Shown here: positions 14,995 to 23,026 of the stretch, piece after piece
Layout: every line of letters begins with the position of its first letter
How positions within the stretch are numbered: the stretch's first letter is position 1
NCBI GenBank assembly: GCA_005877775.1
Contig: VBOJ01000085.1
Coordinates: forward strand, 1-33,807
Source: Nitrospirota bacterium
GTDB lineage: Bacteria; Nitrospirota; Nitrospiria; Nitrospirales; Nitrospiraceae
DNA length: 33,807 nucleotides
Direction of reading: 5' to 3'
Notes under the pieces: model-generated
The model's database searches: none
Told to the model about the DNA's origin: nothing
What the model saw: the letters and a program-made list of their open reading frames with translations, nothing else
Program-made: the position numbers and the translations under genes

Positions 14995-15708
14995 ATGGAC
15001 GAGGCCAGGCTTCGCGCCATCATCTTCGACTTCAACGGCGTGATCGCCGACGATGAAACTCCGCACCTCCTGACCTTCCAGCAAGCCCTGCAGGAAGACG
15101 GCCTCGCCCTGACCAAAGAGGACTACTATGGGGTCTACCTGGGCATGGACGAACGCAACTGCGCCACTGCCCTTGTGGCATCAGTGACAGGCACCAGAGA
15201 CCCACTGCGCATCCGACGAATCCTGGAGCGAAAAGCAGCCCTTTTCAGGGACTACACGGCTACACACAAGCCTCAGCTCTTTCCCGGGGTGGTGAAGATC
15301 GTCAAGCGGGCCGCCGAGCGCTATAGGCTGGCGATCGCGTCAGGGGGAACACGAGAGCAACTCGAGTTCGCGCTGCGAGACACGCCGATCGAGTCGGACA
15401 TCGCCGTGATCGTCTCAGCGGAAGATACCACGATCGGCAAGCCGGACCCGGCCGTCTACCGGGTCACGCTCAACCGGATTAACCGCCTCGAGCCCGGGCC
15501 CCAGTCGCCAATCGGTCCGGAAGAATGTCTGGTCATCGAGGATTCGCTGGCCGGCATCCATTCCGCCAAAGCAGCGGGCATGCAAGTCATCGGGCTCGCT
15601 ACGACCTACTCGGCCGAGCAGCTCTGCGAGGCTCACTCGGTGATTCCCAGCTTGGAGGACCTGTCACTGGATCGTCTGGAGAGGCTGTTCAGGGGGGAGA
15701 GTTGCTAA
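14995..15708 (+). CDS. HAD-superfamily hydrolase, beta-phosphoglucomutase-like, with DxN motif
   Basis: A 237-residue subfamily IA HAD protein. Motif I reads IIFDFNGVIADDE, with the nucleophile Asp12, but position 14 is Asn instead of the usual Asp that acts as general acid/base. Motif II is in IASGGT, motif III is the Lys of IGKPDPAVY, and motif IV is VIEDSLAGIHSAKAAGM. The helical cap lies between motifs I and II (about residues 20-90). Members are phosphatases or phosphomutases on small sugar phosphates. The ATG at 14995 has GGGAGG upstream. It converges with the epimerase gene (15722), a possible clue to a sugar-phosphate substrate. The Asn variant occurs in other HAD proteins, so activity may be altered but not necessarily lost. 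Confidence 0.85.
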   Translation: MDEARLRAIIFDFNGVIADDETPHLLTFQQALQEDGLALTKEDYYGVYLGMDERNCATALVASVTGTRDPLRIRRILERKAALFRDYTATHKPQLFPGVVKIVKRAAERYRLAIASGGTREQLEFALRDTPIESDIAVIVSAEDTTIGKPDPAVYRVTLNRINRLEPGPQSPIGPEECLVIEDSLAGIHSAKAAGMQVIGLATTYSAEQLCEAHSVIPSLEDLSLDRLERLFRGESC

Positions 15709-15721
15709 AAAGCCTGAGCGA

Positions 15722-16759
15722 TCACCGATAGAAGCTTCGGTACCATTCCACGAATCGCCGGATGCCGACTTCGATCGGGGTATTCGGCTTGAAATCCACA
15801 TCCTTGACCAAATCATCCACGTCCGCATAGGTCGCCGGCACATCCCCCGGCTGCAACGGCAGAAAATTCTTTTCCGCCTTTTTCCCCAGCGCATCCTCCA
15901 AGACCTCGATGAAGCGCAGCAGCTCCACCGGCTGATGGTTCCCGATGTTGTAGAGTCGGTACGGAGCAGAACTGGTGCCGGGGTTCGGCGCGTCACTGGA
16001 CCATGTGGGGTCAAGCTGAGCCGGCTGATCCAGCACCCGCACCACTCCTTCGACGATGTCGTCAATGTAGGTGAAGTCCCGCCGCATCTTGCCGTAATTG
16101 AAGACGTCGATCGGTTTGCCGGCCAGAATCGCCTTCGTAAAGAGGAAGAGAGCCATGTCGGGACGACCCCAAGGACCATAGACAGTGAAGAACCGAAGCC
16201 CCGTGCAAGGGACGCCATAGAGATGCGCATAGGTATGGGCCATCAGTTCATTGGCCTTCTTGGTGGCGGCATACATCGAGACCGGATGGTCCACGTTGTC
16301 ACGTACCGAGAAGGGCATCCGCGTATGTCCACCATAGACCGAACTGGAGGAGGCATAGACCAGATGCGCCACGCGCGCGTGGCGGCAACCCTCCAGGATA
16401 TTGAGGAATCCCACAATGTTGCTGTCAGTATAGGCCTGAGGATTGGTCAAGGAGTAGCGCACCCCGGCCTGGGCCGCCATATGCACCACCCGGCGAATCG
16501 AACGACCCGCAAACAAGGCGGACATCTCAGCTCGGTCCACGAGATCCATCCTGTGGAACTGAAACCGCTCGAAGGAGGAGAGCTGGGCCAACCGCGCTTC
16601 CTTGAGGTGTACGTCGTAATAGTCATTGAGGTTATCCAGGCCCAGGACATGGTCCCCTCGCTCCAAGAGCCGCCTGGCCACATGATAGCCGATGAAGCCG
16701 GCCGCACCGGTGACAAGGACCACGGGATGGAGATGAGTCTCTGCCTTACTCAAGGCCAT
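15722..16759 (-). CDS. NAD-dependent epimerase, UDP-glucuronate 4-epimerase type
   Basis: An extended short-chain dehydrogenase fold: [23 protein letters not shown] is the NAD-binding GxxGxx[14 protein letters not shown] and the VYG-x3-MPF, Tyr163-x3-Lys167 (YAATKK) and [16 protein letters not shown] segments are those of UDP-glucuronic acid 4-epimerases. These convert UDP-glucuronate to UDP-galacturonate for lipopolysaccharide or capsule. I take the ATG 16757-16759 (345 residues) with GGAGG very close upstream; a GTG seven codons earlier (16780) is also possible. It is the last gene of a minus-strand run after the fused dehydrogenase-acyltransferase, which uses related UDP-uronates, so a joint role in surface polysaccharide is likely. 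UDP-glucose 4-epimerase is a less likely alternative. Confidence 0.88.
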   Translation of the reverse strand: MALSKAETHLHPVVLVTGAAGFIGYHVARRLLERGDHVLGLDNLNDYYDVHLKEARLAQLSSFERFQFHRMDLVDRAEMSALFAGRSIRRVVHMAAQAGVRYSLTNPQAYTDSNIVGFLNILEGCRHARVAHLVYASSSSVYGGHTRMPFSVRDNVDHPVSMYAATKKANELMAHTYAHLYGVPCTGLRFFTVYGPWGRPDMALFLFTKAILAGKPIDVFNYGKMRRDFTYIDDIVEGVVRVLDQPAQLDPTWSSDAPNPGTSSAPYRLYNIGNHQPVELLRFIEVLEDALGKKAEKNFLPLQPGDVPATYADVDDLVKDVDFKPNTPIEVGIRRFVEWYRSFYR

Positions 16760-16814
16760 GACCTCCAAGTCGAGGCCCACTTTCTCGCTGCCGCCTGCTC
16801 TTGCTGACCCCCCA

Positions 16815-18473
16815 TTACTTGTTTGGAGACAGCCGTTGAAGCTGATCCCGTCCTACCCTCTGATACTGTGTCCCGCACGAGGCGCAAGCGGTCTTCTTCC
16901 CTTTCACTGTGAGCTTCATCCCGCACTCACACATCCACCCGGTTACGCGGGCCGGGCTGCCCACGACGAGGGCGTAGTCCGGCACATTTTTTGTCACCAC
17001 CGCGCCGGCACCGATGAAGGCGTATTGGCCAATGGTGATGCCGCAGAGGATCGTACAGTTCGCCCCAAGCGTGGCACCTCGTTTAACGAGAGTTGGCTTC
17101 AGCTCGCGCATGCGGGGAACTTCGCTGCGAGGATTGATGACGTTCGTGAAAACCATGGACGGGCCGCAAAACACCGAATCCTCGAGCGTCACCCCTTCAT
17201 AGACCGAGACATTGTTTTGGATCTTGACCCCATTGCCGATGGTGCCATTGGGTCCGACCACCACATTCTGACCGATCTTGCAGTGCTTCCCGATTCGGGA
17301 ACCGCGGAGCACGTGGGAGAAATGCCAGATGCTGGTGCCTTCGCCGATCTCAACGCCTTCGTCAATATAGGCAGACTCGTGGGCGTCATAGACTCGCCCT
17401 GGACCAGCCTGGTCCAGGGCTCGTGATGCATGGGCCTGAGCGGTTGATGGTGGTTGAGTCGTGGGTTCGAGGGCTTCTTGACATCGTTGGACGACCGTCA
17501 ACACCCTGAGCCCTTCTTCGCCATCGGTTCTCGGGCGACGGCGGGTCCGGACACAGTCGAGGAAATGGAGACACTCGTTCCGGAGAGGCTCGCTCGAATC
17601 GACCGGGACCGGCTCTGCAGAGGCCTTATTAGCGAGGGGAATCTGGTGTTTCCACTCGATGGAGTGGGGATAGAGGAGCAACTTGTCTTTCTTCTCGACG
17701 TCGTCAAAGACCGCCATCTTGCGGTCCCCAACCACGATCAACTTCTGCTCTTTGAAGGGATGAAGCCACGACACAAAGATATGGGCCTTGACTCCGCTGG
17801 GGAATGACAGGAGGCTCACCGTCACATCCGCAATCCGCTGATGGAGATAGTTGCCTCCCTGCGCCTGCACTAGCTCCGGCATCTCTCCCAGCAATCCCAA
17901 GATGACCGAGATGTCGTGGGGAGCGAAGGACCACAGGATATTCTCCTCTCGCCTGATCTTGCCGAGATTGAGACGATTGGAATAGATGTATTGAATGCGC
18001 CCTAACTCGCCGCTGTCGATCAGGGCCTGCAGCTTGAGCACCGCGGGGTGATACCAGAGGAGATGCCCCACCATCAGGACGCGACCCTTTTCTCGAGCCA
18101 GCGCCACCAGCGCTTCCCCTACAGGCACCGAGAGACACAAGGGCTTCTCCACACAAACGTCCTTTCCAGCCAACAGCGCTTCCCGAATCAGGTCGCCATG
18201 CGACTCGGCCGGAGTCGCGATAGCTACCGCCTGGATGGTATCGTCCCGCAAGATTTCTACGTAGGAAGTGACGGTCCGGCAACCGGGATATTGCTCGCTC
18301 AGCGCGCGAAGGGTGTCCCCATCCCGGTCACAGATCGCCGCAAGCGCCTGGAGGTCGTGGAAGTTCCTGACGAGGTTTTTCCCCCAGTAGCCGGATCCCA
18401 CCACCGCCACACGAGGGATGGCCTGTTCTTTGTGGATTGTCCCAGCATTCATGGTCGTTCCATCCTTGCGCAT
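16815..18473 (-). CDS. Fused Gfo/Idh/MocA dehydrogenase and hexapeptide acyltransferase (WbpB-WbpD-like) with Zn ribbon
   Basis: A 552-residue fusion. Residues about 20-340 form an NAD(P) oxidoreductase ([17 protein letters not shown] with GxGxxG 26-31; Glu109-Lys110-Pro111). Residues about 365-510 are left-handed beta-helix hexapeptide repeats of an acetyltransferase ([40 protein letters not shown]). A C-terminal ribbon has Cys515, 517, 530 and 533. In Pseudomonas and Bordetella the separate enzymes WbpB/WlbA and WbpD/WlbB oxidise and N-acetylate UDP-amino-uronates for O-antigen; the aminotransferase step between them is not encoded here. Start ATG 18471-18473 has AAGGA five bases upstream. 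The Pro/Thr/Gln-rich linker (about 340-362) is encoded partly by a 23-bp palindrome. Confidence 0.88.
   Translation of the reverse strand: MRKDGTTMNAGTIHKEQAIPRVAVVGSGYWGKNLVRNFHDLQALAAICDRDGDTLRALSEQYPGCRTVTSYVEILRDDTIQAVAIATPAESHGDLIREALLAGKDVCVEKPLCLSVPVGEALVALAREKGRVLMVGHLLWYHPAVLKLQALIDSGELGRIQYIYSNRLNLGKIRREENILWSFAPHDISVILGLLGEMPELVQAQGGNYLHQRIADVTVSLLSFPSGVKAHIFVSWLHPFKEQKLIVVGDRKMAVFDDVEKKDKLLLYPHSIEWKHQIPLANKASAEPVPVDSSEPLRNECLHFLDCVRTRRRPRTDGEEGLRVLTVVQRCQEALEPTTQPPSTAQAHASRALDQAGPGRVYDAHESAYIDEGVEIGEGTSIWHFSHVLRGSRIGKHCKIGQNVVVGPNGTIGNGVKIQNNVSVYEGVTLEDSVFCGPSMVFTNVINPRSEVPRMRELKPTLVKRGATLGANCTILCGITIGQYAFIGAGAVVTKNVPDYALVVGSPARVTGWMCECGMKLTVKGKKTACASCGTQYQRVGRDQLQRLSPNK
17397..17419. 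repeat. 23-bp palindrome in the linker of the fusion gene
   Basis: Perfect 11-bp arms (17397-17407 and 17409-17419) around one central C. It encodes residues about 352-359 of the fusion protein, exactly in the linker between the dehydrogenase and the acyltransferase. In RNA it would form a stable hairpin with a very small loop. Confidence 0.7.
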
Positions 18474-18528
18474 CGCAATCCTTGTTTCCCTCGTGCCCCG
18501 ACCCCATCTTCGGCCAGAGGCCAGTTGG

Positions 18529-20157
18529 CTAGGCTCGCTGCGCCCCCTGTTTCATAAACGGTGGATCGCCATGGTCCAGCCGATAGAGCGCAAGGGGGGC
18601 CAGGGTCTCCGCAACCGAGACCACATCCGTTCCCCCGTTCGCCGTCGGCCGAAAGAGGTCAAGCGCACGACCGTAATGGTAACGGCACCCGTACGGCGCC
18701 AACTGGTCCTTGAGCTTCTCCGGCGGCTCCCAGTTAGCGGTCAGCAGGGCGGTGCGGGCCGGATTGCGCCGGCTGAACATGAACGAGAGATGGTCCGGAT
18801 ACCAATCGGCGCCACCGGTCGCGTAGGAGACAAACAGGCGGGCCTTCGCGCATGCGGCAAGCTGGGACAGGTAGCTGTTCGTCAAGTACCCGTTCTCGCC
18901 GACTTCCAACCACCGACCCGGATGCGAAAGACAGGCGTGGGCGGCATAGGTCCGTACCTCCAGCAGTTGCTGCTGGGAAGCAAAGAGGGTGGCGATGGGA
19001 CCATAGCGCCGGACCAGATCGTCGATGACCCCTTCTTTCACTGCCGATTTGCCGGAGTTGGTCGGACCGCTGTCCACATGCACCAGCGTGTTGCGGCCGC
19101 GATCGGCCACTAGATAGCAGTTCCGGGGCATCTCAATGTCACAGGGGTCTTCTCCGAAAAAAGGGACCGAGGCCACCAGGCCGCCCTGAAACGGCCAGGT
19201 CTCCCCATGGGCCAGCTCAATTACGTTCGAGAACCCCAGTTCGCGCAGCAACGATGGGTAATCATAATAGAGGGCGCGGCGGTTTCTGCGGCTGGGCACA
19301 ATGAGTGGGATGTCTTTCGGCATGTGCAGCAGAGTCCGCGGGTCCACATGGTCATCATGATCATGTGTCAGGAAGATCGCAGCCGGCCGCGGCAGCAGCG
19401 ACGTCCACAGCGAAGGTACCGGAGATTCGGCAAACCAGGGCATCAACCACGGATCGAAGAGGAAAAAATTGTCCTGTTGCCGGTACAGCAAGGCAGCATG
19501 CCCGAGGTGGACAATGTCGCGGTCGAGGATCGCTGCTATCCACGCACCCCGAACCGAATTGCCGGTAGATACGGCCAGGCAATCATGTTTCTTGAGCAGC
19601 TCCATGAGCTGGGTCAGCAGTCGGGACTCATCTCGCCCGGATGCGGTCGCGACGGTCTTGAGTTCGGAAACGCGGTGAGTCCCGTCCAGAAATCCGAGAA
19701 AGTTCCCGACTTGAGGTGCACTCGGCCGCTCGAAGCCAAGAGGAATCGTCTGTCGCTTCACGGCGTCAAAGATACGCAGGCCGTCGTTCGTGATCGTCGC
19801 GGACTTAGTCGGATCCTTCGGAAACTCCCACTGAAACGTCCCGTCAATCCCACGCCCACACTTGATGTGTCTACTTAAATGCGGCCTCGAGTTGACGAGC
19901 TCGGCATAGGCGTCTTCCAAACGTCCCCGAAGGGAGAGATCGTCCAGTGAGGCCCGACGCGAGAAGACATCGCTGATGGCGGTTTCAACACCGCTTAAAA
20001 GAAGACTATGGGCTTCGTGAAGGCTGGCGACGACCTCGGGGGCTACGCCACCGATAAAGGGAAACGGTCCTGGGGGCACACGAGTCTCCAACTGAACCCA
20101 AGCCCATGGAACCATCCCGACATAGTGATCACTGCGTAGCGTGTCCCAAACTTGCAT
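18529..20157 (-). CDS. MBL-fold metal-dependent hydrolase with N-terminal accessory domain
   Basis: A 542-residue protein. The metallo-beta-lactamase domain covers about 205-500: HLGHAALLY (217-225), then [13 protein letters not shown] with the His265-x-His267-Asp268-Asp269-His270 metal motif. N-terminal to it are about 130 residues of unknown type and a stretch (about 152-196, [16 protein letters not shown]...[17 protein letters not shown]) that resembles a PqqD-like winged helix. UlaG/NAPE-PLD-like MBL proteins act on lactones or phospholipid-type substrates; the target here is unknown. The ATG 20155-20157 lies 38 bp after a VOC-family gene and the end is 55 bp before the sugar fusion gene, so it is probably in one operon with them. 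There is no signal peptide. Confidence 0.75.
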   Translation of the reverse strand: MQVWDTLRSDHYVGMVPWAWVQLETRVPPGPFPFIGGVAPEVVASLHEAHSLLLSGVETAISDVFSRRASLDDLSLRGRLEDAYAELVNSRPHLSRHIKCGRGIDGTFQWEFPKDPTKSATITNDGLRIFDAVKRQTIPLGFERPSAPQVGNFLGFLDGTHRVSELKTVATASGRDESRLLTQLMELLKKHDCLAVSTGNSVRGAWIAAILDRDIVHLGHAALLYRQQDNFFLFDPWLMPWFAESPVPSLWTSLLPRPAAIFLTHDHDDHVDPRTLLHMPKDIPLIVPSRRNRRALYYDYPSLLRELGFSNVIELAHGETWPFQGGLVASVPFFGEDPCDIEMPRNCYLVADRGRNTLVHVDSGPTNSGKSAVKEGVIDDLVRRYGPIATLFASQQQLLEVRTYAAHACLSHPGRWLEVGENGYLTNSYLSQLAACAKARLFVSYATGGADWYPDHLSFMFSRRNPARTALLTANWEPPEKLKDQLAPYGCRYHYGRALDLFRPTANGGTDVVSVAETLAPLALYRLDHGDPPFMKQGAQRA

Positions 20158-20195
20158 ATCCGTTCGTTTAGACCTTCCGCCTCACCCCGTACGTT

Positions 20196-20618
20196 TTATG
20201 ACCGATTGCTGATTGTCGGCTCATAGAGGATCTGGATCATATTGCCATCGGGGTCCGTCACATAGAATGAGTAACTGCTGTCCCGGTGGCGCTTCGGCCA
20301 GTGCACAATCATTCCGCCGAGCCTCTCAACCTGCTTTTGCACTTGGTCAAACATCTGGTCCACCGACTCGGGCTTGTCCATGATCATCCCGAAGTGATCG
20401 AGGAATTGCCCTCTTTGATTGGCATATTGCGCCAACTCCTCGCGTGGAATCTGATGTAGCGCAAGATTGTCGGTCCCTGAACTAAGATACACGTTGTCTG
20501 TGTCCGGTTCCCACAGCACCTTCATCCCGAAGACCCCTTCGTAGAAGGCTCGGGACCGGCCAAGATCCTTCACCCGTAGGGCCAAGTGTCGCAATCCTCG
20601 AATCAGTGGCCCCGTCAT
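20196..20618 (-). CDS. VOC-family (glyoxalase/dioxygenase-fold) protein
   Basis: A 140-residue vicinal-oxygen-chelate protein with two beta-alpha-beta-beta-beta halves. LRHLALRVKDLGRSRAFYEGVFGMKV starts the first half with a metal-position His; LDHFGMIMDK starts the second and YVTDPDGNMIQILYE ends it with the usual metal-position Glu. Members include glyoxalase I, fosfomycin resistance proteins and extradiol dioxygenases, so the reaction is open. I start at the ATG 20616-20618: AAGGTGG lies eight bases upstream and a promoter covers the longer frame (to 20669). It is the first gene of the minus-strand run leading into the MBL protein. Confidence 0.82.
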   Translation of the reverse strand: MTGPLIRGLRHLALRVKDLGRSRAFYEGVFGMKVLWEPDTDNVYLSSGTDNLALHQIPREELAQYANQRGQFLDHFGMIMDKPESVDQMFDQVQKQVERLGGMIVHWPKRHRDSSYSFYVTDPDGNMIQILYEPTISNRS

Positions 20619-20653
20619 ATCCAAATCCACCTTGACCGAAACGTCCGCACCGT

Positions 20654-20682
20654 ATAGTAGGTCTGGCACCCTGTTCCGTCAA
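20654..20682 (-). promoter_or_regulatory. Putative sigma-70 promoter of the VOC-MBL-sugar operon
   Basis: Minus strand: TTGACG (20677-20682) and TACTAT (20654-20659), separated by 17 bp, with a predicted start near 20647. The -10 box is a moderate match. Confidence 0.5.
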
Positions 20683-20817
20683 TTGAAAACTACGCTTCCT
20701 ACACTCCTGTCGAAGTGGTAGAACAGGCGTAGGCGGTCCTCCTACACTACCGCTCGGACATGGCGCTGTGCTACGATTTTACCTCTTAGCCTGACCGCCA
20801 GACTGAAAGAGTTCAAG

Positions 20818-21666
20818 GTGAGAACAAGGCGCATCTTAGCTTCCCTACCCTTGATGGCCCTCACGATCGGAGGCCTCGTTGCTGCCGATGCCGGGTCGTC
20901 AGTGCCGTTATCGGTCGAACGAGTGGGAAGAGACAGTGCACCGATGGTGCTGGTGCCAACTGGTCCCTTTCAGATGGGTGTTCCCCCAGGAGACCGAGAC
21001 GGAGGACGGGATGAATATCCCCGCCACGAAGTCTATCTCAATACTTTCTCTATCGACAAGTTCGAGGTCACGAACGGGCGCTATCTGGAGTTTATCAAGG
21101 CGACCGGTCATCGAGTGCCGCAGCACCCGAAAGATCCCAACAGAAACCTGTGGCAAGACGGCCTGATGCCGGAATCAATCGCTGACCGGCCCGTGATCAA
21201 TGTGGATTGGTATGACGCGGAGGCCTATTGCCGCTGGGCCGGCAAGCGCTTGCCTACCGAAGCCGAATGGGAGAAGGCTGCGCGGGGCCCCGACGACCGC
21301 CGGTTCCCGTGGGGCAATCTGGAGCCCACCCACAAACACCTCAACTACAACCAGCGCTGGATCGGCGAGAAGACCCTCATGCCGGTGGGCAGCTACGAAG
21401 CCGGGAAGAGCCCCTATGGCGCCTATGATATGGCCGGCAACGTCTGGGAATGGGTCGCAGACTGGTACGATCCGCTTTACTACGAGAAAAGCCCTGCCCA
21501 GAACCCGAAGGGCCCTCAAACCGGCACCCATAAGGTGGTCCGCAGTTCGGGGTGGTATGCCGAGACCCCCTTGGTCCGCATCTTCACCCGCGTGAAGAGT
21601 GACCCCTTGGAGCGCAACCATTCCACAGGCTTCAGATGTGCGCTCAGCGCATCTGAAGCCAAGTAG
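20818..21666 (+). CDS. Secreted SUMF1/FGE-like protein (first copy)
   Basis: A 282-residue protein with a signal peptide (about 1-24, RTRR followed by a hydrophobic core). The rest is one FGE-sulfatase domain (PF03781): MVLVPTGPFQMG, YPRHEVYLNTFSIDKFEVTNGRYLEF, PVINVDWYDAEAYCRWAGKRLPTEAEWEKAARG, YDMAGNVWEWVADWY and GFRCA. True formylglycine-generating enzymes carry a Cys pair after the RGGSW position; here the segment is RSSGWYAETPLVR with no Cys, so sulfatase activation is unlikely and another periplasmic role should be expected. The start is GTG 20818; the ribosome-binding site is weak (AAGG overlapping). A perfect 11-bp-arm hairpin overlaps the last codons. A second copy lies at 27369-28322. 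Confidence 0.82.
   Translation: MRTRRILASLPLMALTIGGLVAADAGSSVPLSVERVGRDSAPMVLVPTGPFQMGVPPGDRDGGRDEYPRHEVYLNTFSIDKFEVTNGRYLEFIKATGHRVPQHPKDPNRNLWQDGLMPESIADRPVINVDWYDAEAYCRWAGKRLPTEAEWEKAARGPDDRRFPWGNLEPTHKHLNYNQRWIGEKTLMPVGSYEAGKSPYGAYDMAGNVWEWVADWYDPLYYEKSPAQNPKGPQTGTHKVVRSSGWYAETPLVRIFTRVKSDPLERNHSTGFRCALSASEAK
21628..21660 (+). other. 3' hairpin over the last codons of the SUMF1-like gene
   Basis: Perfect 11-bp arms (21628-21638 and 21650-21660) with an 11-base loop that can form three more pairs. It ends 3 bp before the stop codon at 21664 and has no T-tract, so it may protect the 3' end rather than terminate. Confidence 0.55.
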
Positions 21667-21671
21667 GATAT

Positions 21672-22132
21672 GGTGATCTGGTGATTTGGTGAGGCAAGGG
21701 AAGCGATGGCGCAGAAGATTTGAGGCAGCGAACAAAGCGCTTCGCGCTCCGTATCGTGAAGCTTTCCCAGACACTCTGGAAAGGGAAGGAAGCCAGGGTG
21801 CTAGGAGACCAGTTGCTCAGGGCAGGGACGGCAGTAGCGGCAAACTACAGGGCAGCGTGCCGAGCACGATCTAGGGCCGAATTCATCGCGAAGTTGGGTG
21901 TGGTTGTGGAAGAGGCGGACGAGACGGTCTTCTGGTGCGAACTGCTTGAAGAGGCAGGGATCGTGCCTCATGAGGATATGAAAGAGGTCGTGGGAGAGGC
22001 CAGAGAACTTTTGTCTATCTTCTCGGCCGGCCGAAAGACAGCCAAGACCCGAACGACCTGACCTCTTTGCACTTCAGCCTCCATCACAGTACGGAATCAA
22101 TCTTGATGACTTCACCAGATCAGCAAATCACT
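21672..22132. mobile_element. Repeat-flanked unit F carrying a four-helix-bundle gene (putative)
   Basis: Inverted arms 21672-21694 and 22110-22132 match at 18 of 23 positions and consist of an 8-bp unit (GGTGATCT / GGTGATTT). They enclose the 4HB reading frame and almost nothing else. The left arm starts 5 bp after the stop codon of the SUMF1-like gene; the right arm encodes the first residues of HemD. No target-site duplication is evident. The arm architecture is the same as that of the five short elements in the window. Calling it mobile is inference. Confidence 0.5.
21720..22061 (+). CDS. Four-helix-bundle protein (S23 / 23S rRNA-IVS type), N-terminus disrupted
   Basis: A 113-residue reading frame with the core of the S23/IVP four-helix-bundle family (PF05635): RQRTKRFALRIVKLSQTL, VLGDQLLRAGTAVAANYRAACRARSRAEFIAKLGVVVEEADETVFWCELLEEAGIV. 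Proteins of this family are encoded in 23S rRNA intervening sequences and as scattered single genes; the related Avd protein works with reverse transcriptase in diversity-generating retroelements. Their own function is mostly unknown. The natural start seems to be ATG 21706 (AGGGA upstream), reading MAQKI and then a stop; the expected continuation is in another frame, as if about seven bases were lost near 21719. The frame can be read only from TTG 21720. It may be a recent pseudogene. Confidence 0.7.
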   Translation: MRQRTKRFALRIVKLSQTLWKGKEARVLGDQLLRAGTAVAANYRAACRARSRAEFIAKLGVVVEEADETVFWCELLEEAGIVPHEDMKEVVGEARELLSIFSAGRKTAKTRTT

Positions 22133-22975
22133 AAATCTCACTTTGGCGGCCTCAAAGTGGCGGCGTTCGAAAGCCGGATGGCCGAGGAAATGGACCGCCT
22201 GATCGCCCGCTACGGCGGACAACCGCTGGTCGCGCCTTCGATGCGTGAGATTCCCCTTGAAGACAACCATGCCGTGTTCCGGTTCGGAGATCAGCTCCTG
22301 GCCCGTCAGTTCGACATGGTGATCCTTCTGACCGGTGTGGGCACCAGGACGATGGTCGAGGCGCTCAAGACTCGACAGCCGCTGGACACCATCAAAGCCG
22401 CGCTCGCCCGCGTCAGCCTGGTGGCCCGGGGACCCAAGCCGATCGCCGCGCTGAAAGAACTCGGCCTGACGCCAGAGATCGCAGTGCCGGAGCCCAATAC
22501 CTGGCGAGACGTCCTCCAAGCGCTCGATGATCGAAAGCCCGTGGCTGGTCTGAGGGTTGCGGTCCAGGAATACGGGGTCTCGAACGCCGAGCTACTGGAC
22601 GCGCTGCGGCAGCGAGGTGCAATCGTGACCAGGGTCCCAGTCTATCGCTGGGCGCTCCCGGAGGATACGGATCCGCTCAGACAGGTTTTAGACGCGATCC
22701 TTGCGGGTCAGGTGGACGTGGTCTTGATCACCAACGCAGTACAGGTGGACCATGTCATGCAGATGCTATCGGAAGACAACCAGGCTGAGCGGTTTCGGCA
22801 GGTCATGCGCCGGATAGTCGTCGCGTCGGTGGGGCCCACTGCCAGCGAACGGCTGAGAAGCCACGGGCTACCGGTTGATCTGGAGCCTTCCCACCCCAAG
22901 ATGGGCATCCTCGTCAAAGAGGCGAGCGAACGAGCCCCCCTGCTTCTTCAGCAGAAACGGCCAGCAGTCCTCTGA
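22106..22975 (+). CDS. hemD: Uroporphyrinogen-III synthase
   Basis: Closes linear hydroxymethylbilane with inversion of ring D to give uroporphyrinogen III, in tetrapyrrole synthesis. HemD proteins are poorly conserved, but the two-lobed pattern is clear: GLKVAAFESRMAEEMDRLIARYGGQPLVAPSM, VILLTGVGTRTMVEAL, LKELGLTPEIAVPEPNTWRDVLQAL, VAVQEYGVSNAELLDALRQRGAIVTRVPVYRW, VVLITNAVQVDHVMQML and VASVGPTASERLRSHGLPVDLEPSHPKMGILVKE. Length is 289 residues. The only reasonable start is ATG 22106 (a TTG lies 13 codons earlier); it and the next 13 codons lie in the right arm of the 4HB repeat unit, so the N-terminus was probably replaced. No other heme gene is adjacent. Confidence 0.8.
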   Translation: MTSPDQQITKSHFGGLKVAAFESRMAEEMDRLIARYGGQPLVAPSMREIPLEDNHAVFRFGDQLLARQFDMVILLTGVGTRTMVEALKTRQPLDTIKAALARVSLVARGPKPIAALKELGLTPEIAVPEPNTWRDVLQALDDRKPVAGLRVAVQEYGVSNAELLDALRQRGAIVTRVPVYRWALPEDTDPLRQVLDAILAGQVDVVLITNAVQVDHVMQMLSEDNQAERFRQVMRRIVVASVGPTASERLRSHGLPVDLEPSHPKMGILVKEASERAPLLLQQKRPAVL

Positions 22976-23026
22976 AGGAAAGCGGGCGATTGCACCTGAC
23001 CAGTTCAACCGACGCCGAATCTCGGC

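Noticed and set aside
20690-20760. Repeated TCCTACACT and a bulged inverted repeat upstream of the first SUMF1-like gene
   Set aside because: Two copies only, no regular period and a broken stem; not comparable to the six elements listed.
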